This document shows positions 17,478 through 26,678 of a DNA stretch of 64,000 nucleotides, piece by piece. The position numbers and the translations under genes are program-made. The notes beneath the pieces were generated by a model, which saw only the letters and a list, made by a program, of their open reading frames with translations, had not been told where the DNA came from and made no database searches. Positions within the stretch are counted from its first letter, which is position 1, and the number at the start of each line of letters is the position of its first letter. Origin of the DNA: Blautia caecimuris (GTDB lineage Bacteria > Bacillota > Clostridia > Lachnospirales > Lachnospiraceae); NCBI RefSeq assembly GCF_024622975.1, contig NZ_JANJZT010000010.1, forward strand, positions 51,100 through 115,099, given 5' to 3'.

Positions 17478-18242
17478 ATGAAAATTGCAGTTACAGGAAA
17501 AGGCGGTGTGGGAAAAACCACATTTGCGGCAACACTGGCCCGTTTATATGCGGCAGAGGGAAGACCTGTGCTTGCGGCGGATGTAGATCCGGATGCAAAT
17601 CTTGGTCTTGCGCTGGGATTTGATGAAGAAACACTTGATTCCATTGTACCCATCTCCAAAATGCGTAAGCTGGTAGAGGAGAGAACCGGGGCTTCCGCAA
17701 ACAATCAGTTTTACCATCTGAATCCCAGGGTGGACGATATTCCGGAAAAATACGGAAAGGTCTGCAACGGGGTCAGGCTGCTTGTTCTTGGAACTGTGGA
17801 AACAGGGGGCGGCGGATGCGTATGTCCGGAGCATGTAATGCTGAAGCGTATTATCAATAACCTTGTCCTTCGCAGGGAGGATGTGGTGATCCTTGATATG
17901 GAAGCAGGGCTGGAGCATCTGGGAAGAGGGACGACCGAAGGCGTAGATGCCTTTGTGGTTGTGATCGAGCCGGGTGCAAGAAGTGTTCAGACATACAAAA
18001 ACGTGAAGCGTCTTGCAAAGGACCTTGGTGTGGCGCAGGTGAAGGTTGTGGCAAACAAGGTGAGAAATCAGGACGACGAAGCCTTTATCATGGAAAAGAT
18101 TCCACAGGAAGATCTTTTAGGTATGATCCACTATAATACAGATGTGATCGATGCGGATCGACAGGGAAAATCCCCCTTTGATTTCAGCGAAGAGGTCACA
18201 GGTGAGATCAGAAAAATCAAAGACAGGATTGATCATCAGTGA
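17478..18242 (+). CDS. acsF: AcsF/CooC-type nickel-insertion ATPase
   Basis: A second MinD-type ATPase, 254 residues, with Walker A GKGGVGKTT (7-15), ADVDPDANLGLALG, and the CXC metal motif Cys114-Val-Cys116 in a Gly-rich context. Placement between acsA and acsB suggests loading of nickel into ACS, the role proposed for AcsF in Moorella; a role for CODH is equally possible. It is clearly a different subgroup from the cooC at 14593, since spacing and flanking sequence of the CXC differ. Confidence 0.85.
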   Translation: MKIAVTGKGGVGKTTFAATLARLYAAEGRPVLAADVDPDANLGLALGFDEETLDSIVPISKMRKLVEERTGASANNQFYHLNPRVDDIPEKYGKVCNGVRLLVLGTVETGGGGCVCPEHVMLKRIINNLVLRREDVVILDMEAGLEHLGRGTTEGVDAFVVVIEPGARSVQTYKNVKRLAKDLGVAQVKVVANKVRNQDDEAFIMEKIPQEDLLGMIHYNTDVIDADRQGKSPFDFSEEVTGEIRKIKDRIDHQ

Positions 18243-18264
18243 TCATAAAATAGGAGGTATAACA

Positions 18265-20391
18265 GTGACTTTATTTGAAAGTGTTTTCGCGGGAAATGAT
18301 GCGGTTTATGGCCTCACTGAGAATGCCATTGACCAGGCTATTGAAACACATGGTGCGGACAAAGCTGTCAGCTTTCCGAATACAGCTTATTCCCTTCCAT
18401 GCTACTATGCAGTAACAGGAACCAAGGTTGGTACTCTTGCAGAGTTAAAGGAAGCTCTTGCAGTTGTAAAAACTCTTATGACAAGAGAAAAAAGAACACA
18501 TGACGCATTTATGTCAGGTGTTGCAACAGCTCTCTGCGCAGAGTTCATCGAGGTTCTGAAATACATCGACGGAGCAACTCCTTATGAAGAGCCATGCTAC
18601 GGACATCTTGCAGATGCAGTGATCCGTGAGCTTGGTGTACCGCTTGTAACAGGCGATATCCCGGGTGTTGCAGTAATCCTTGGCAAGGCAGCTTCCGCAG
18701 AAGAGGCAGCAGCTCTTGTAAAATCCTATCAGGCGCAGGGTATCCTTGTAACACTGGTAGGCGATATCATTGATCAGCTTGCTGAGATCAACTACAAAAC
18801 AGGCGCAAATGTACGTGTGATCCCGCTTGGAAAAGACGTTACATCTGTAATCCATGTTGTATCTGTTGCTCTTCGTGCAGCTCTGATCTTTGGTAACGTA
18901 AAACCGGGCGATGCAGCAACTCTGATGGAATACACAATGAAACGTGTTCCTGCATTTGTAAATGCATTTGCTCCTCTGAACGACGTGATCGTAGCATGCG
19001 GCGCAGGCGCTATCGCACTTGGATTCCCAGTAATCACAAACCAGGCTGACGTTCCGAGAGTTCCGAAGAGCCTGATCTGCCAGACAGACGTTTCCAAGTG
19101 GAACGCAACTTCTCTGGAAGCCCGTGACATTAAGATCAAGATCACAAACATTGATATCCCGGTTGCATTTGCATCTGCATTCGAGGGCGAGATCATCCGT
19201 CGTAAAGATATGCAGGTTGAGTTTGACGGCTCCCGCGTGGACTGTGCAGAGCTTGTTCAGACCTGTGACGCAAGCGAGGTAGAGGATCACAAGATCACAG
19301 TGATCGGACCGGAAGCTGACGAGATGGAGCTTGGAAGCAAAAACAGCATCGCTTATGTGGTTAAGGTTGCAGGCAAAAACATGCAGGCAGACTTTGAGCC
19401 GGTTATCGAGCGTAAATTCCATAACTACATCAACTGCATTGAGGGTGTATACCATACAGGCCAGAGAGATATGCAGCGTATCCGTATCAGCATCGATGCA
19501 TTTAACGCAGGCTTCAGAATCAAACATCTTGGTGAGGTTCTTTACGCACAGGTTAAAAATGAGTTTGACGCAGTTGTTGACAAATGCGAGGTTGTGATCT
19601 ACACAGATCCGGCTGAGTGTACAAGAGTACGTCATGAAGTTGCAATTCCCACTTTTGAGAAACGTGATGAGCGTCTTGACAACCTTACAGATGAGTCTGT
19701 AGACGTTTACTACAGCTGTATCCTCTGCCAGGCATTCTCTCCAAGCCATGTATGCGTGGTTACACCGGAGAGACTTGGCCTTTGCGGTGCGGTTTCATGG
19801 CTGGATGCAAAAGCTACCAACGAGCTTGATCCGGCAGGTCCGTGTCAGGTGATCACAAAAGAAAGACCGATCGACGAAAATCTTGGCGCATATGAAGATG
19901 TTGATGAAGCTGTACAGAAATTCTCACAGGGTGCTCTTGAGCACGTAACCCTGTACTCCATCATGCAGGATCCGATGACATCCTGCGGATGCTTCGAGTG
20001 TATCTGCGGTATCGAGCCATTCTCCAACGGTGTTGTTATTGCAAACCGTGAGTATGCAGGCATGACACCTCTTGGAATGACTTTCCCGGAGATGGCTTCC
20101 ATGACAGGCGGCGGTGTTCAGACACCAGGATTTATGGGACACGGAAAACACTTCATTTCTTCCAAGAAGTTCATGAAGGCAGAGGGCGGTATCGAGCGTA
20201 TCGTATGGATGCCGAAAGAGCTGAAAGAATTTGTTGCTGAAAGACTGAATGCAACAGCAAAAGAGCTTTACGGAATTGACAACTTCACTGATATGATCGG
20301 TGATGAGACAGTAGCAGAAGATCCGGAAACACTGGTTGCATTCCTTACAGAAAAAGGACATCCGGCACTTTCTATGGATCCGATGATGTAA
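18265..20391 (+). CDS. acsB: CO-methylating acetyl-CoA synthase
   Basis: AcsB joins CO, the methyl from AcsCD and CoA into acetyl-CoA at the A-cluster. From the GTG start at 18265 (AGGAGG at 18252-18257) it is 708 residues. The A-cluster ligands are all present: Cys485, Cys488, Cys497 and Cys507 for the [4Fe-4S] cube, the same 3-9-10 spacing as Moorella Cys506/509/518/528. The distal nickel motif Cys574-Gly-Cys576 is present too. The start lies 22 nt after the acsF-like gene. Confidence 0.97.
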   Translation: MTLFESVFAGNDAVYGLTENAIDQAIETHGADKAVSFPNTAYSLPCYYAVTGTKVGTLAELKEALAVVKTLMTREKRTHDAFMSGVATALCAEFIEVLKYIDGATPYEEPCYGHLADAVIRELGVPLVTGDIPGVAVILGKAASAEEAAALVKSYQAQGILVTLVGDIIDQLAEINYKTGANVRVIPLGKDVTSVIHVVSVALRAALIFGNVKPGDAATLMEYTMKRVPAFVNAFAPLNDVIVACGAGAIALGFPVITNQADVPRVPKSLICQTDVSKWNATSLEARDIKIKITNIDIPVAFASAFEGEIIRRKDMQVEFDGSRVDCAELVQTCDASEVEDHKITVIGPEADEMELGSKNSIAYVVKVAGKNMQADFEPVIERKFHNYINCIEGVYHTGQRDMQRIRISIDAFNAGFRIKHLGEVLYAQVKNEFDAVVDKCEVVIYTDPAECTRVRHEVAIPTFEKRDERLDNLTDESVDVYYSCILCQAFSPSHVCVVTPERLGLCGAVSWLDAKATNELDPAGPCQVITKERPIDENLGAYEDVDEAVQKFSQGALEHVTLYSIMQDPMTSCGCFECICGIEPFSNGVVIANREYAGMTPLGMTFPEMASMTGGGVQTPGFMGHGKHFISSKKFMKAEGGIERIVWMPKELKEFVAERLNATAKELYGIDNFTDMIGDETVAEDPETLVAFLTEKGHPALSMDPMM

Positions 20392-20425
20392 TCTGTTCTG
20401 TCAGAAGAACAACACTGTGAAATTT

Positions 20426-20455
20426 TCTTCCGGACCCTGTTAAGAGTCCGGAAGA
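20426..20455 (+). terminator. Stem-loop after acsB
   Basis: 10-bp perfect stem (CTTCCGGAC/GTCCGGAAG core) with a 10-nt loop and no T run. It may stabilise the acsB 3' end or act as a weak terminator ahead of the acsD promoter. Confidence 0.5.
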
Positions 20456-20538
20456 TTCCATATGCCGGCATAAGGGAATTGTAAGGGCTGTGGATGATCA
20501 CAAAAAGTTAAAAACACGGAAAAAAGGGGTTGTCTGTC

Positions 20539-20568
20539 TTGTCAATGGCCTTTATCGTGTTGTATAAT
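20539..20568 (+). promoter_or_regulatory. sigma-A promoter of the acsDCE-acsV operon
   Basis: TTGTCA (20539-20544), 18-nt spacer, TATAAT (20563-20568); about 55 nt leader to acsD. It shows that the corrinoid-protein genes can be transcribed apart from CODH/ACS. Confidence 0.75.
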
Positions 20569-20625
20569 AATAAGCAGATCATGAATTAACATGTATTTAA
20601 ATTTTTAAGAGGAGGCTAATGTAAA

Positions 20626-21567
20626 ATGCCGTTTAATCAGAAACCACAAAAGTTTAATGCAAAGATTAACCCAGTGACAATCGGAAGCGGAGATAAGACT
20701 GTAACTATTGGCGGAGACAGCACATTTCCATTCTATACCTTTGACGCTCCTTCAGAGAACTGCGCTAAAATCGGCGTAGAGATTTCTGATATGGGTCTTG
20801 AGGGAATGTCCGAGGGAATCAAAGCATACTATGATGGAGCAACTACCATGGGAGAGATCGCAAAGAAAGCTGCAGCTATGGAAGGCGCAGATTTCGTTGC
20901 ACTGAATCTGGAAGGCGGAGATCCTAATGGTGAGAACAGATCCATTGATGAATTAATCGCAGTTGTAAAAGAGGTTGCTGAGGCTGTAGATTGTCCTCTG
21001 GTTGTTGAGGGCTGCAAAAACGTAGAGAAGGATGCGGAACTTCTCCCTAAGGTTGCTGAGGCTCTTGAGGGAAGAAATGCACTGATTCTTTCCGAAAAAG
21101 AAGAAAACTACAAAGCAATCGGCGCTGCTGCAGGTCTTGCATACAATCAGATCGTAGGCGCAGAGTCAGCCGTTGATATCAACCTTGCAAAACAGCTTAA
21201 CGTTGTTACCACACAGCTTGGTGTGGATGCAAAGAAGATCGTTATGAATATCGGAAGTGCAGCAGCAGGCTATGGCTATGAGTACGTAGTTTCCACTATG
21301 GACCGTATCAAAGGCGCTGCCCTGGGTCAGAATGACAATATGCTGCAGATGCCTATTATTACACCTGTATCCGCAGAGACATGGGGAGTAAAGGAAGCTA
21401 CAGCTTCTGAAGCTGACATGCCGGAGTGGGGACCGCAGGATGAGCGTGGAATTGACATGGAAGTTATGACAGCTGCTGCAGACCTTGCAGCCGGTTCCGA
21501 TGCTGTTATTTTAAGACATCCGGAATCTGTAAAAGCAATTTCCAAGATGATCAAAGCACTTGCGTAA
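20626..21567 (+). CDS. acsD: Corrinoid/iron-sulfur protein, small subunit
   Basis: AcsD (CdhD family, 313 residues) pairs with AcsC to hold the corrinoid that carries the methyl group from AcsE to ACS. It is a TIM-barrel protein; seen are TVTIGGDSTFPFYTFD, ADFVALNLEGGDPNGEN, PLVVEGCKN and VMNIGSAAAGYGYEY. Gene order acsD-acsC-acsE and AGAGGAGG upstream support the call. Confidence 0.95.
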   Translation: MPFNQKPQKFNAKINPVTIGSGDKTVTIGGDSTFPFYTFDAPSENCAKIGVEISDMGLEGMSEGIKAYYDGATTMGEIAKKAAAMEGADFVALNLEGGDPNGENRSIDELIAVVKEVAEAVDCPLVVEGCKNVEKDAELLPKVAEALEGRNALILSEKEENYKAIGAAAGLAYNQIVGAESAVDINLAKQLNVVTTQLGVDAKKIVMNIGSAAAGYGYEYVVSTMDRIKGAALGQNDNMLQMPIITPVSAETWGVKEATASEADMPEWGPQDERGIDMEVMTAAADLAAGSDAVILRHPESVKAISKMIKALA

Positions 21568-21589
21568 CGAATAGGAGGAAAATAGAGCT

Positions 21590-22936
21590 ATGGCACTGAA
21601 TGGTATTCAGATCTTTAAATTAACACCAAAGAAAAACTGTAAGGAATGTGGATGCCCGACATGTATGGCTTTCGCTATGAAAGTTGCACAGGGCGCTATG
21701 CAGATTGAGCAGTGTCCGCATATGTCTGACGAGGCACTGGCATCTCTTTCTGAGGCAACTGCTCCGCCGATGAAAACAATCAAGATTGGTACAGGCGACG
21801 GTGAGTTTACTCTTGGAGGAGAGACTGTACTTTTCAGACATGAAAAAACATTTGTAAGCAAAACAAGATATGCAGTTGCACTCTGCACAGATATGACTGA
21901 CGCAGAAGTAGAAGCCAAGCTTGCTGAGATCCCGGTTGTAGATTATGACCGTATCGGAGAGAGAATGCATGTTGAGCTTGTATATGTAAACTGCGGAGAA
22001 GGCGCAGATGTAGCAGCTTACACAGCACTGGTAGAAAAAGCAAAAGGTCTTGGAAGAACTCTGGTTCTGGGATGTACAGATCCTGAGATCGCTAAGGCTG
22101 CTCTTGAAGTATGCAAGGACTCCAAGCCGGTTCTCAATGGTGCAAATGCTTCCAACTATGAGGCAATGAACGCTGTTGCAACTGAGGCAGGCGTTGTTCT
22201 CGGTGTATCAGGAAGCGACATCAACGAGCTTTATGATACAGTAGCAGCTCTTGAGAAGCTTGGAAACAAGAACCTTGTTCTTGACACAACAGGCGCTGAC
22301 GTAAAAGAGACATTTAAGAACACTGTACTGGTTCGTCGTGCAGCTCTTAAAGATCAGGACAGAACTTTTGGTTATCCGTCTCTTGTAAATCTTGTTAAGA
22401 TTGCTAAAGGCGACAAACATTTACAGGCAGCACTTGCTTCCCTGTTTACTATGAAATATGGTTCCATCGTTGTTATGGAGCAGATGACTTATGCAGAGGC
22501 ACTTCCGCTTTATGGCCTGCGTCAGAACGTATTTACTGACCCGCAGAAGCCAATGAAAGTAGAGCCGGGTATTTACCCGCTGAACGGAGCAGATGAGAAC
22601 TCTCTGGTAGTTACCACTGTAGACTTTGCTCTTACATATTTCGTTGTATCCGGCGAGCTGGAGCGTTCCGGTGTTCCGCTTAATCTTGTGATCAACGATG
22701 CAGGCGGACTTTCCGTACTTACTTCCTGGGCTGCCGGCAAGTTTTCCAGCACCAGCATCTCTACCTTTATCAAAGAAGAGGTTGAGCCGAAGGTTAAATG
22801 CCGTAAGCTTGTGATCCCGGGTAAGGTTGCAGTTCTGAAGGGCGATCTGGAAGCAAAACTTCCGGGATGGGAGATCATCGTAGGTCCAAGAGAAGCAGTA
22901 CAGCTTGTGAAGTTCTTAAAAGATATGCAGGCATAA
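21590..22936 (+). CDS. acsC: Corrinoid/iron-sulfur protein, large subunit
   Basis: AcsC (CdhE family, 448 residues) carries the low-potential [4Fe-4S] cluster used for reductive reactivation of Co(II). The N-terminal domain has Cys17, Cys20, Cys25 and Cys42, plus an extra Cys22, matching the CFeSP cluster motif. A TIM barrel and a C-terminal cobalamin-binding domain (NLVINDAGGLSVLTSWAAGK) follow. It begins 22 nt after acsD. Confidence 0.95.
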   Translation: MALNGIQIFKLTPKKNCKECGCPTCMAFAMKVAQGAMQIEQCPHMSDEALASLSEATAPPMKTIKIGTGDGEFTLGGETVLFRHEKTFVSKTRYAVALCTDMTDAEVEAKLAEIPVVDYDRIGERMHVELVYVNCGEGADVAAYTALVEKAKGLGRTLVLGCTDPEIAKAALEVCKDSKPVLNGANASNYEAMNAVATEAGVVLGVSGSDINELYDTVAALEKLGNKNLVLDTTGADVKETFKNTVLVRRAALKDQDRTFGYPSLVNLVKIAKGDKHLQAALASLFTMKYGSIVVMEQMTYAEALPLYGLRQNVFTDPQKPMKVEPGIYPLNGADENSLVVTTVDFALTYFVVSGELERSGVPLNLVINDAGGLSVLTSWAAGKFSSTSISTFIKEEVEPKVKCRKLVIPGKVAVLKGDLEAKLPGWEIIVGPREAVQLVKFLKDMQA

Positions 22937-22953
22937 GCCACATAAATATACTT

Positions 22954-22986
22954 CGGACAGGAAAGGATCTTTCCTTTCCAGGTCCG
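22954..22986 (+). other. Intercistronic hairpin between acsC and acsE
   Basis: CGGAC and GGAAAGG arms pair with CCTTTCC and GTCCG, 12 bp with a small internal loop and no T run. Such hairpins often adjust relative mRNA levels within operons by stabilising the 3' end of the upstream segment. Confidence 0.65.
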
Positions 22987-23015
22987 TATTAAACCACGTA
23001 AAGGAGAACACAGGT

Positions 23016-23804
23016 ATGTCAAAATTTATCACAATTGGTGAAAGACTTTCAACAACAGCACCGGCAGTAAACAAAGCGTTTACAGAAAGAGATCCGGAGC
23101 CGATCCTTAAAAGAGCAAAACAGCAGCTTGATGCAGGCGCTACTTATCTGGATGTAAATATCGGACCTGCTGAGAACGATGGTCCTGAACTTATGAAATG
23201 GGCAGTTCAGCTTCTTCAGGGCAACTTTGACAATGTTCCGCTGGCACTGGATACTTCCAACGTAGCAGCTATTGAAGCTGGTATTTCCGTATACAACCGT
23301 TCCAAAGGAAAACCGATCGTAAACTCTGCTGACGCAGCAGGAAGAATCGAATACGTTGATCTTGCAGCAGCTAACGATGCGATCGTTATTGCTCTCTGCA
23401 ACGGTGAAGGTATTGCAAAAGACAATGATGAGCGTATGATGTTCATGCAGACACTGATGGAGCGCGGTATGGAGCACGGCATGGATGTTGAGAACGATAT
23501 GTGGTTTGACCCGCTGTTCCTGGTTATCAAAGGAATGCAGGACAAACAGATGGAAGTTCTTGAGTTCATTAAAATGATCTCTGACATGGGCATGAAGAGT
23601 ACTGGCGGTCTTTCCAACAACTCCAATGGTATGCCGAAGCACATCCGTCCGATCATGGATTCTGCTATGGTAGCTATGGCTATGATGCAGGGACTTACCT
23701 CCGCAATCGTAAACCCGAACGATCTTCGTCTGATGGAGACTATTAAGTCTTGTGATATCATCAAGAATAATAATCTGTACGCAGATTCTTATCTGGATAT
23801 CTGA
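23016..23804 (+). CDS. acsE: Methyltetrahydrofolate:corrinoid/iron-sulfur protein methyltransferase
   Basis: AcsE moves the methyl of methyl-THF to the Co(I) of AcsCD. The 262-residue pterin-binding TIM barrel shows YLDVNIGPAEND, the ALDTSN strand, KPIVNSADAAGR and GLSNNSNGMP, typical of MeTr. AAGGAGAA precedes the ATG. It links the folate branch (metF, folD, fchA) to the corrinoid protein genes on either side. Confidence 0.95.
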   Translation: MSKFITIGERLSTTAPAVNKAFTERDPEPILKRAKQQLDAGATYLDVNIGPAENDGPELMKWAVQLLQGNFDNVPLALDTSNVAAIEAGISVYNRSKGKPIVNSADAAGRIEYVDLAAANDAIVIALCNGEGIAKDNDERMMFMQTLMERGMEHGMDVENDMWFDPLFLVIKGMQDKQMEVLEFIKMISDMGMKSTGGLSNNSNGMPKHIRPIMDSAMVAMAMMQGLTSAIVNPNDLRLMETIKSCDIIKNNNLYADSYLDI

Positions 23805-23823
23805 TTTTTACATGTGGATCACA

Positions 23824-23860
23824 GAGAGGGCTGGAGACTTCGGTCTTCGGCCCTTTCTTT
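23824..23860 (+). other. Hairpin with short T tail between acsE and acsV
   Basis: GAGAGGGC and GGAGAC arms pair with GTCTTC and GCCCTTTC around a TTCG tetraloop, followed by TTTCTTT. It looks like a leaky terminator that would lower acsV expression relative to acsE. Confidence 0.6.
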
Positions 23861-23885
23861 ATATCAGAAGAAAGGTGGTTGCTTT

Positions 23886-25808
23886 TTGTTTAAGGTAACA
23901 TTTGCATTTGAAGATGGCAGTGTGGTAGAGACGTATGCCAATGAGGGAGATAATCTGCTGGAAATCGCACGTGAGGCAAATGTGGCGATCGATGCCCCCT
24001 GTTCCGGTAACGGAGCTTGTGGGAAATGCCGCGTGCAGCTCAAATGCGGAGAGCTGAACACCAAAAAAACACTTCACATTAGTGACGAAGAATTTCAGAA
24101 TGGCTGGCGTCTTGCCTGTATGAGCAAAATTACTGCGGACGTGGAAGTGCTTGTACCGGATATCGCCTCTGCCTATAAAAGCAGAATGAAGGTTGCGGAC
24201 CTGAGTTCGAAAGAAGAGCTTGCTATTTTTGAAAATGCCAAGCGGGAAGTGGAGCTGGCAGGAATTGAATTAAAGAACAGTCTGGACATCGTGGAAGTAA
24301 AGATGGAACCTCCAACTCTGGACGACACCATGCCGGATGTGGAAAGGCTTACCCGGGCTCTCCGTAAATTTATGAACCTGAAGCGTGTAAGGATTCCTTA
24401 CGCAGTTCTCAGAAAACTGCCGGATGTTTTGAGAGAAAGCAATTTTACAGTAAAATGTGTCCTTCGTACAACTCCGGACGACATGTTTGTTTATGATGTT
24501 TTTGACAGCAGAGAAGAGGTTGTCATCGGCGGACTTGCAGTGGATATTGGTACAACAACCGTATCTGCAGTTCTGATCAATATGGAAACAGGAGAAATCC
24601 TTGCAAAAAGTTCTGCAGGAAACGGACAGATCCGCTTTGGTGCTGATGTGATCAACCGTATTATTGAGGCAGAGAAGCCGGGAGGAAGAGAAAGACTTCA
24701 GGATGCAGTGATCAAAGAAACGATTAATCCAATGATCCATGAGATGTGCCGGAGCGCTCATTTTCCGGAAAAACAGATCTACCGTATGTGCGTGGCATCC
24801 AATACCACAATGAATCATCTCTTTGCAGGGATCAATGCCGATCCTCTTCGTATGGAGCCATATATTCCGGCATTTTTTAAAACAAATTCTATGTTTGCTT
24901 CAGATATTGGCATTGATATCAATCAGGATGCCCATATCATCATAGCTCCTAACATCGGAAGCTATGTAGGCGGAGATATTACAGCAGGTACCCTTGTCAG
25001 CATGATCTGGAACAGACCGGAGTTTTCTCTGTTTATTGACCTTGGAACCAATGGAGAACTTGTTTTCGGCAATTCTGACTTTATGATGAGCTGTGCATGT
25101 TCAGCCGGACCGGCTTTTGAGGGCGGAGATATCAGCTGCGGTATGCGCGCAACAGATGGGGCCATAGAGGCCTGTACCATTGATAAGGAGACTATGGAGC
25201 CTTCTTATAAGATAGTCGGTGAGCCGGGAACAAAACCGGTGGGACTTTGCGGTTCCGGTATCATTGATGTGATCAGCGAGCTGTTTTCAGCCGGGATCAT
25301 TAATCCGAAAGGTAAATTTATCCGTGAGGGAAGAAGAATCCGTCATGATAAATACGGTATGGGAGGTTATGTGATCGCCTTCGAGGAGGAAGCAGGTTCT
25401 TCCAAGGATGTGGAGATCACAGAGGTGGATATTGATAACTTTATCCGTGCCAAGGGAGCAATTTTCTCAGCAATACGTACCATGCTTTCATCACTGGATT
25501 TTGATGTTTCCATGATTGATGACGTGTATGTGGCCGGCGGAATCGGAAGCGGTATCAATATGCGTAATGCAGTAAGAATCGGAATGTTTCCGGATATTCC
25601 TCTTGAAAAATTCCATTATATCGGAAATTCTTCGCTGTCAGGCGCATACCTGATGCTTTTGTCCACTCCTGCGGAGAAAAAGACATATGAGTTGGCTGCA
25701 AATATGACATATATGGAGCTTTCCACAGTGCCCACCTATATGGATGAGTTTGTGGGAGCCTGCTTTATTCCTCATACGGACAGTTCTCTGTTTCCGTCTG
25801 CAGAATAA
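23886..25808 (+). CDS. acsV: Corrinoid activation/regeneration protein AcsV (ASKHA reductive activator)
   Basis: An ATP-dependent reductive activator that returns inactive Co(II)-CFeSP to Co(I). The N-terminal plant-type [2Fe-2S] ferredoxin domain has Cys39, Cys45, Cys48 and Cys78. A middle domain and a C-terminal ASKHA ATPase domain follow, with DIGTTTVSAVLINMETGE, FIDLGTNGELVFGN and CGSGIIDV. TTG 23886 is chosen because AAAGGTGG sits 7 nt upstream and because homology starts at MFKVTFAFEDG; the open frame upstream runs through the acsE hairpin. Length is 640 residues. Confidence 0.93.
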   Translation: MFKVTFAFEDGSVVETYANEGDNLLEIAREANVAIDAPCSGNGACGKCRVQLKCGELNTKKTLHISDEEFQNGWRLACMSKITADVEVLVPDIASAYKSRMKVADLSSKEELAIFENAKREVELAGIELKNSLDIVEVKMEPPTLDDTMPDVERLTRALRKFMNLKRVRIPYAVLRKLPDVLRESNFTVKCVLRTTPDDMFVYDVFDSREEVVIGGLAVDIGTTTVSAVLINMETGEILAKSSAGNGQIRFGADVINRIIEAEKPGGRERLQDAVIKETINPMIHEMCRSAHFPEKQIYRMCVASNTTMNHLFAGINADPLRMEPYIPAFFKTNSMFASDIGIDINQDAHIIIAPNIGSYVGGDITAGTLVSMIWNRPEFSLFIDLGTNGELVFGNSDFMMSCACSAGPAFEGGDISCGMRATDGAIEACTIDKETMEPSYKIVGEPGTKPVGLCGSGIIDVISELFSAGIINPKGKFIREGRRIRHDKYGMGGYVIAFEEEAGSSKDVEITEVDIDNFIRAKGAIFSAIRTMLSSLDFDVSMIDDVYVAGGIGSGINMRNAVRIGMFPDIPLEKFHYIGNSSLSGAYLMLLSTPAEKKTYELAANMTYMELSTVPTYMDEFVGACFIPHTDSSLFPSAE

Positions 25809-25905
25809 AACAATAAAAGAATGTCCGGTACAGAAACAGAGAAAATCCTGTATCCTGCCGGATGTATAAGAACAGGAAAAGAATCAGATTTTACAGAGGT
25901 GTGCT

Positions 25906-26616
25906 ATGAGTTCTGACTTAAATGAAGTAAAATCCGTCAGTCTGTCAGAGGAAGGGTCCGTAGGCGACAGACTGGGATATGAAAAAGACAGCAAGGAGAG
26001 AATGCCCTGGGAGCATTATCTGGAGGAGTTCCGGAAAGCAGATCCAAAGGAGATTTCCAGTCGTCTTTCCATTCCTTATGATGAAGCGGAAAAAAGCTTT
26101 GAGCTTCCGTTTCTGGGAAGTGTCTATTACATTTCCTGGCCTGATTTTCATGTGACTCACAAAGAGGATAAAAAAGGCTTTTATCCTCTTGAGGAAATGG
26201 TATATGCCAGGATCCTGACTATTCGTTTTCTTCTGGGAGGAATGAAATCCCATGGAACCGGAAAAATGAAAACCTACAGGGAAATGCCCTGGGGAGAAGT
26301 GTATTTGCGGCAGTTTGACGGACGCTGCATCAAACGTCTTGCCTTTTCCTATGGAAATCGTCTGAAGGCTTTTAAAGCTGTTATGGAGCATATTCAGGCA
26401 GTTCCTGTAAACCACGGGGATCTTGCCTATGAAATTGAAATTTACCCGGATTATCAGGTACAGATGATTCTCTGGGAGGGGGATGATGAGTTTCCGCCTT
26501 CGTCTCAGATTCTGTTTTCAGATAACTTTCCGGTATCCTTTCAGGCAGAGGATATGGCTGTGATGGGAGATGTGATCATCGGGGCTCTGAAAGCATTTGG
26601 AAAAGTAACAGGTTAA
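25906..26616 (+). CDS. DUF3786 domain protein
   Basis: A 236-residue cytosolic protein matching what I recall of DUF3786: PFLGSVYYISWPDF, a Gly-rich KSHGTGKMKTYREMPWGE segment, and the ending DNFPVSFQAEDMAVMGD. Family members occur beside acsV or corrinoid-protein genes in acetogens, but no reaction is known. Only one Cys is present, so it is unlikely to hold an Fe-S cluster alone. The gene follows acsV by about 100 nt and precedes fchA. A role in corrinoid-protein maturation is only an inference from position. Confidence 0.75.
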   Translation: MSSDLNEVKSVSLSEEGSVGDRLGYEKDSKERMPWEHYLEEFRKADPKEISSRLSIPYDEAEKSFELPFLGSVYYISWPDFHVTHKEDKKGFYPLEEMVYARILTIRFLLGGMKSHGTGKMKTYREMPWGEVYLRQFDGRCIKRLAFSYGNRLKAFKAVMEHIQAVPVNHGDLAYEIEIYPDYQVQMILWEGDDEFPPSSQILFSDNFPVSFQAEDMAVMGDVIIGALKAFGKVTG

Positions 26617-26678
26617 GATAAAAAATACAGTTGTGACAAAAGGGATCAGCTGTGTATCATCATCAGGAGGGTAAAACT

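Noticed and set aside
18514..19749. 411-codon open frame on the minus strand, rich in Cys
   Set aside because: It lies wholly inside acsB, whose A-cluster ligands match Moorella spacing exactly; the Cys content is a by-product of complementary codons, and there is no ribosome-binding site.
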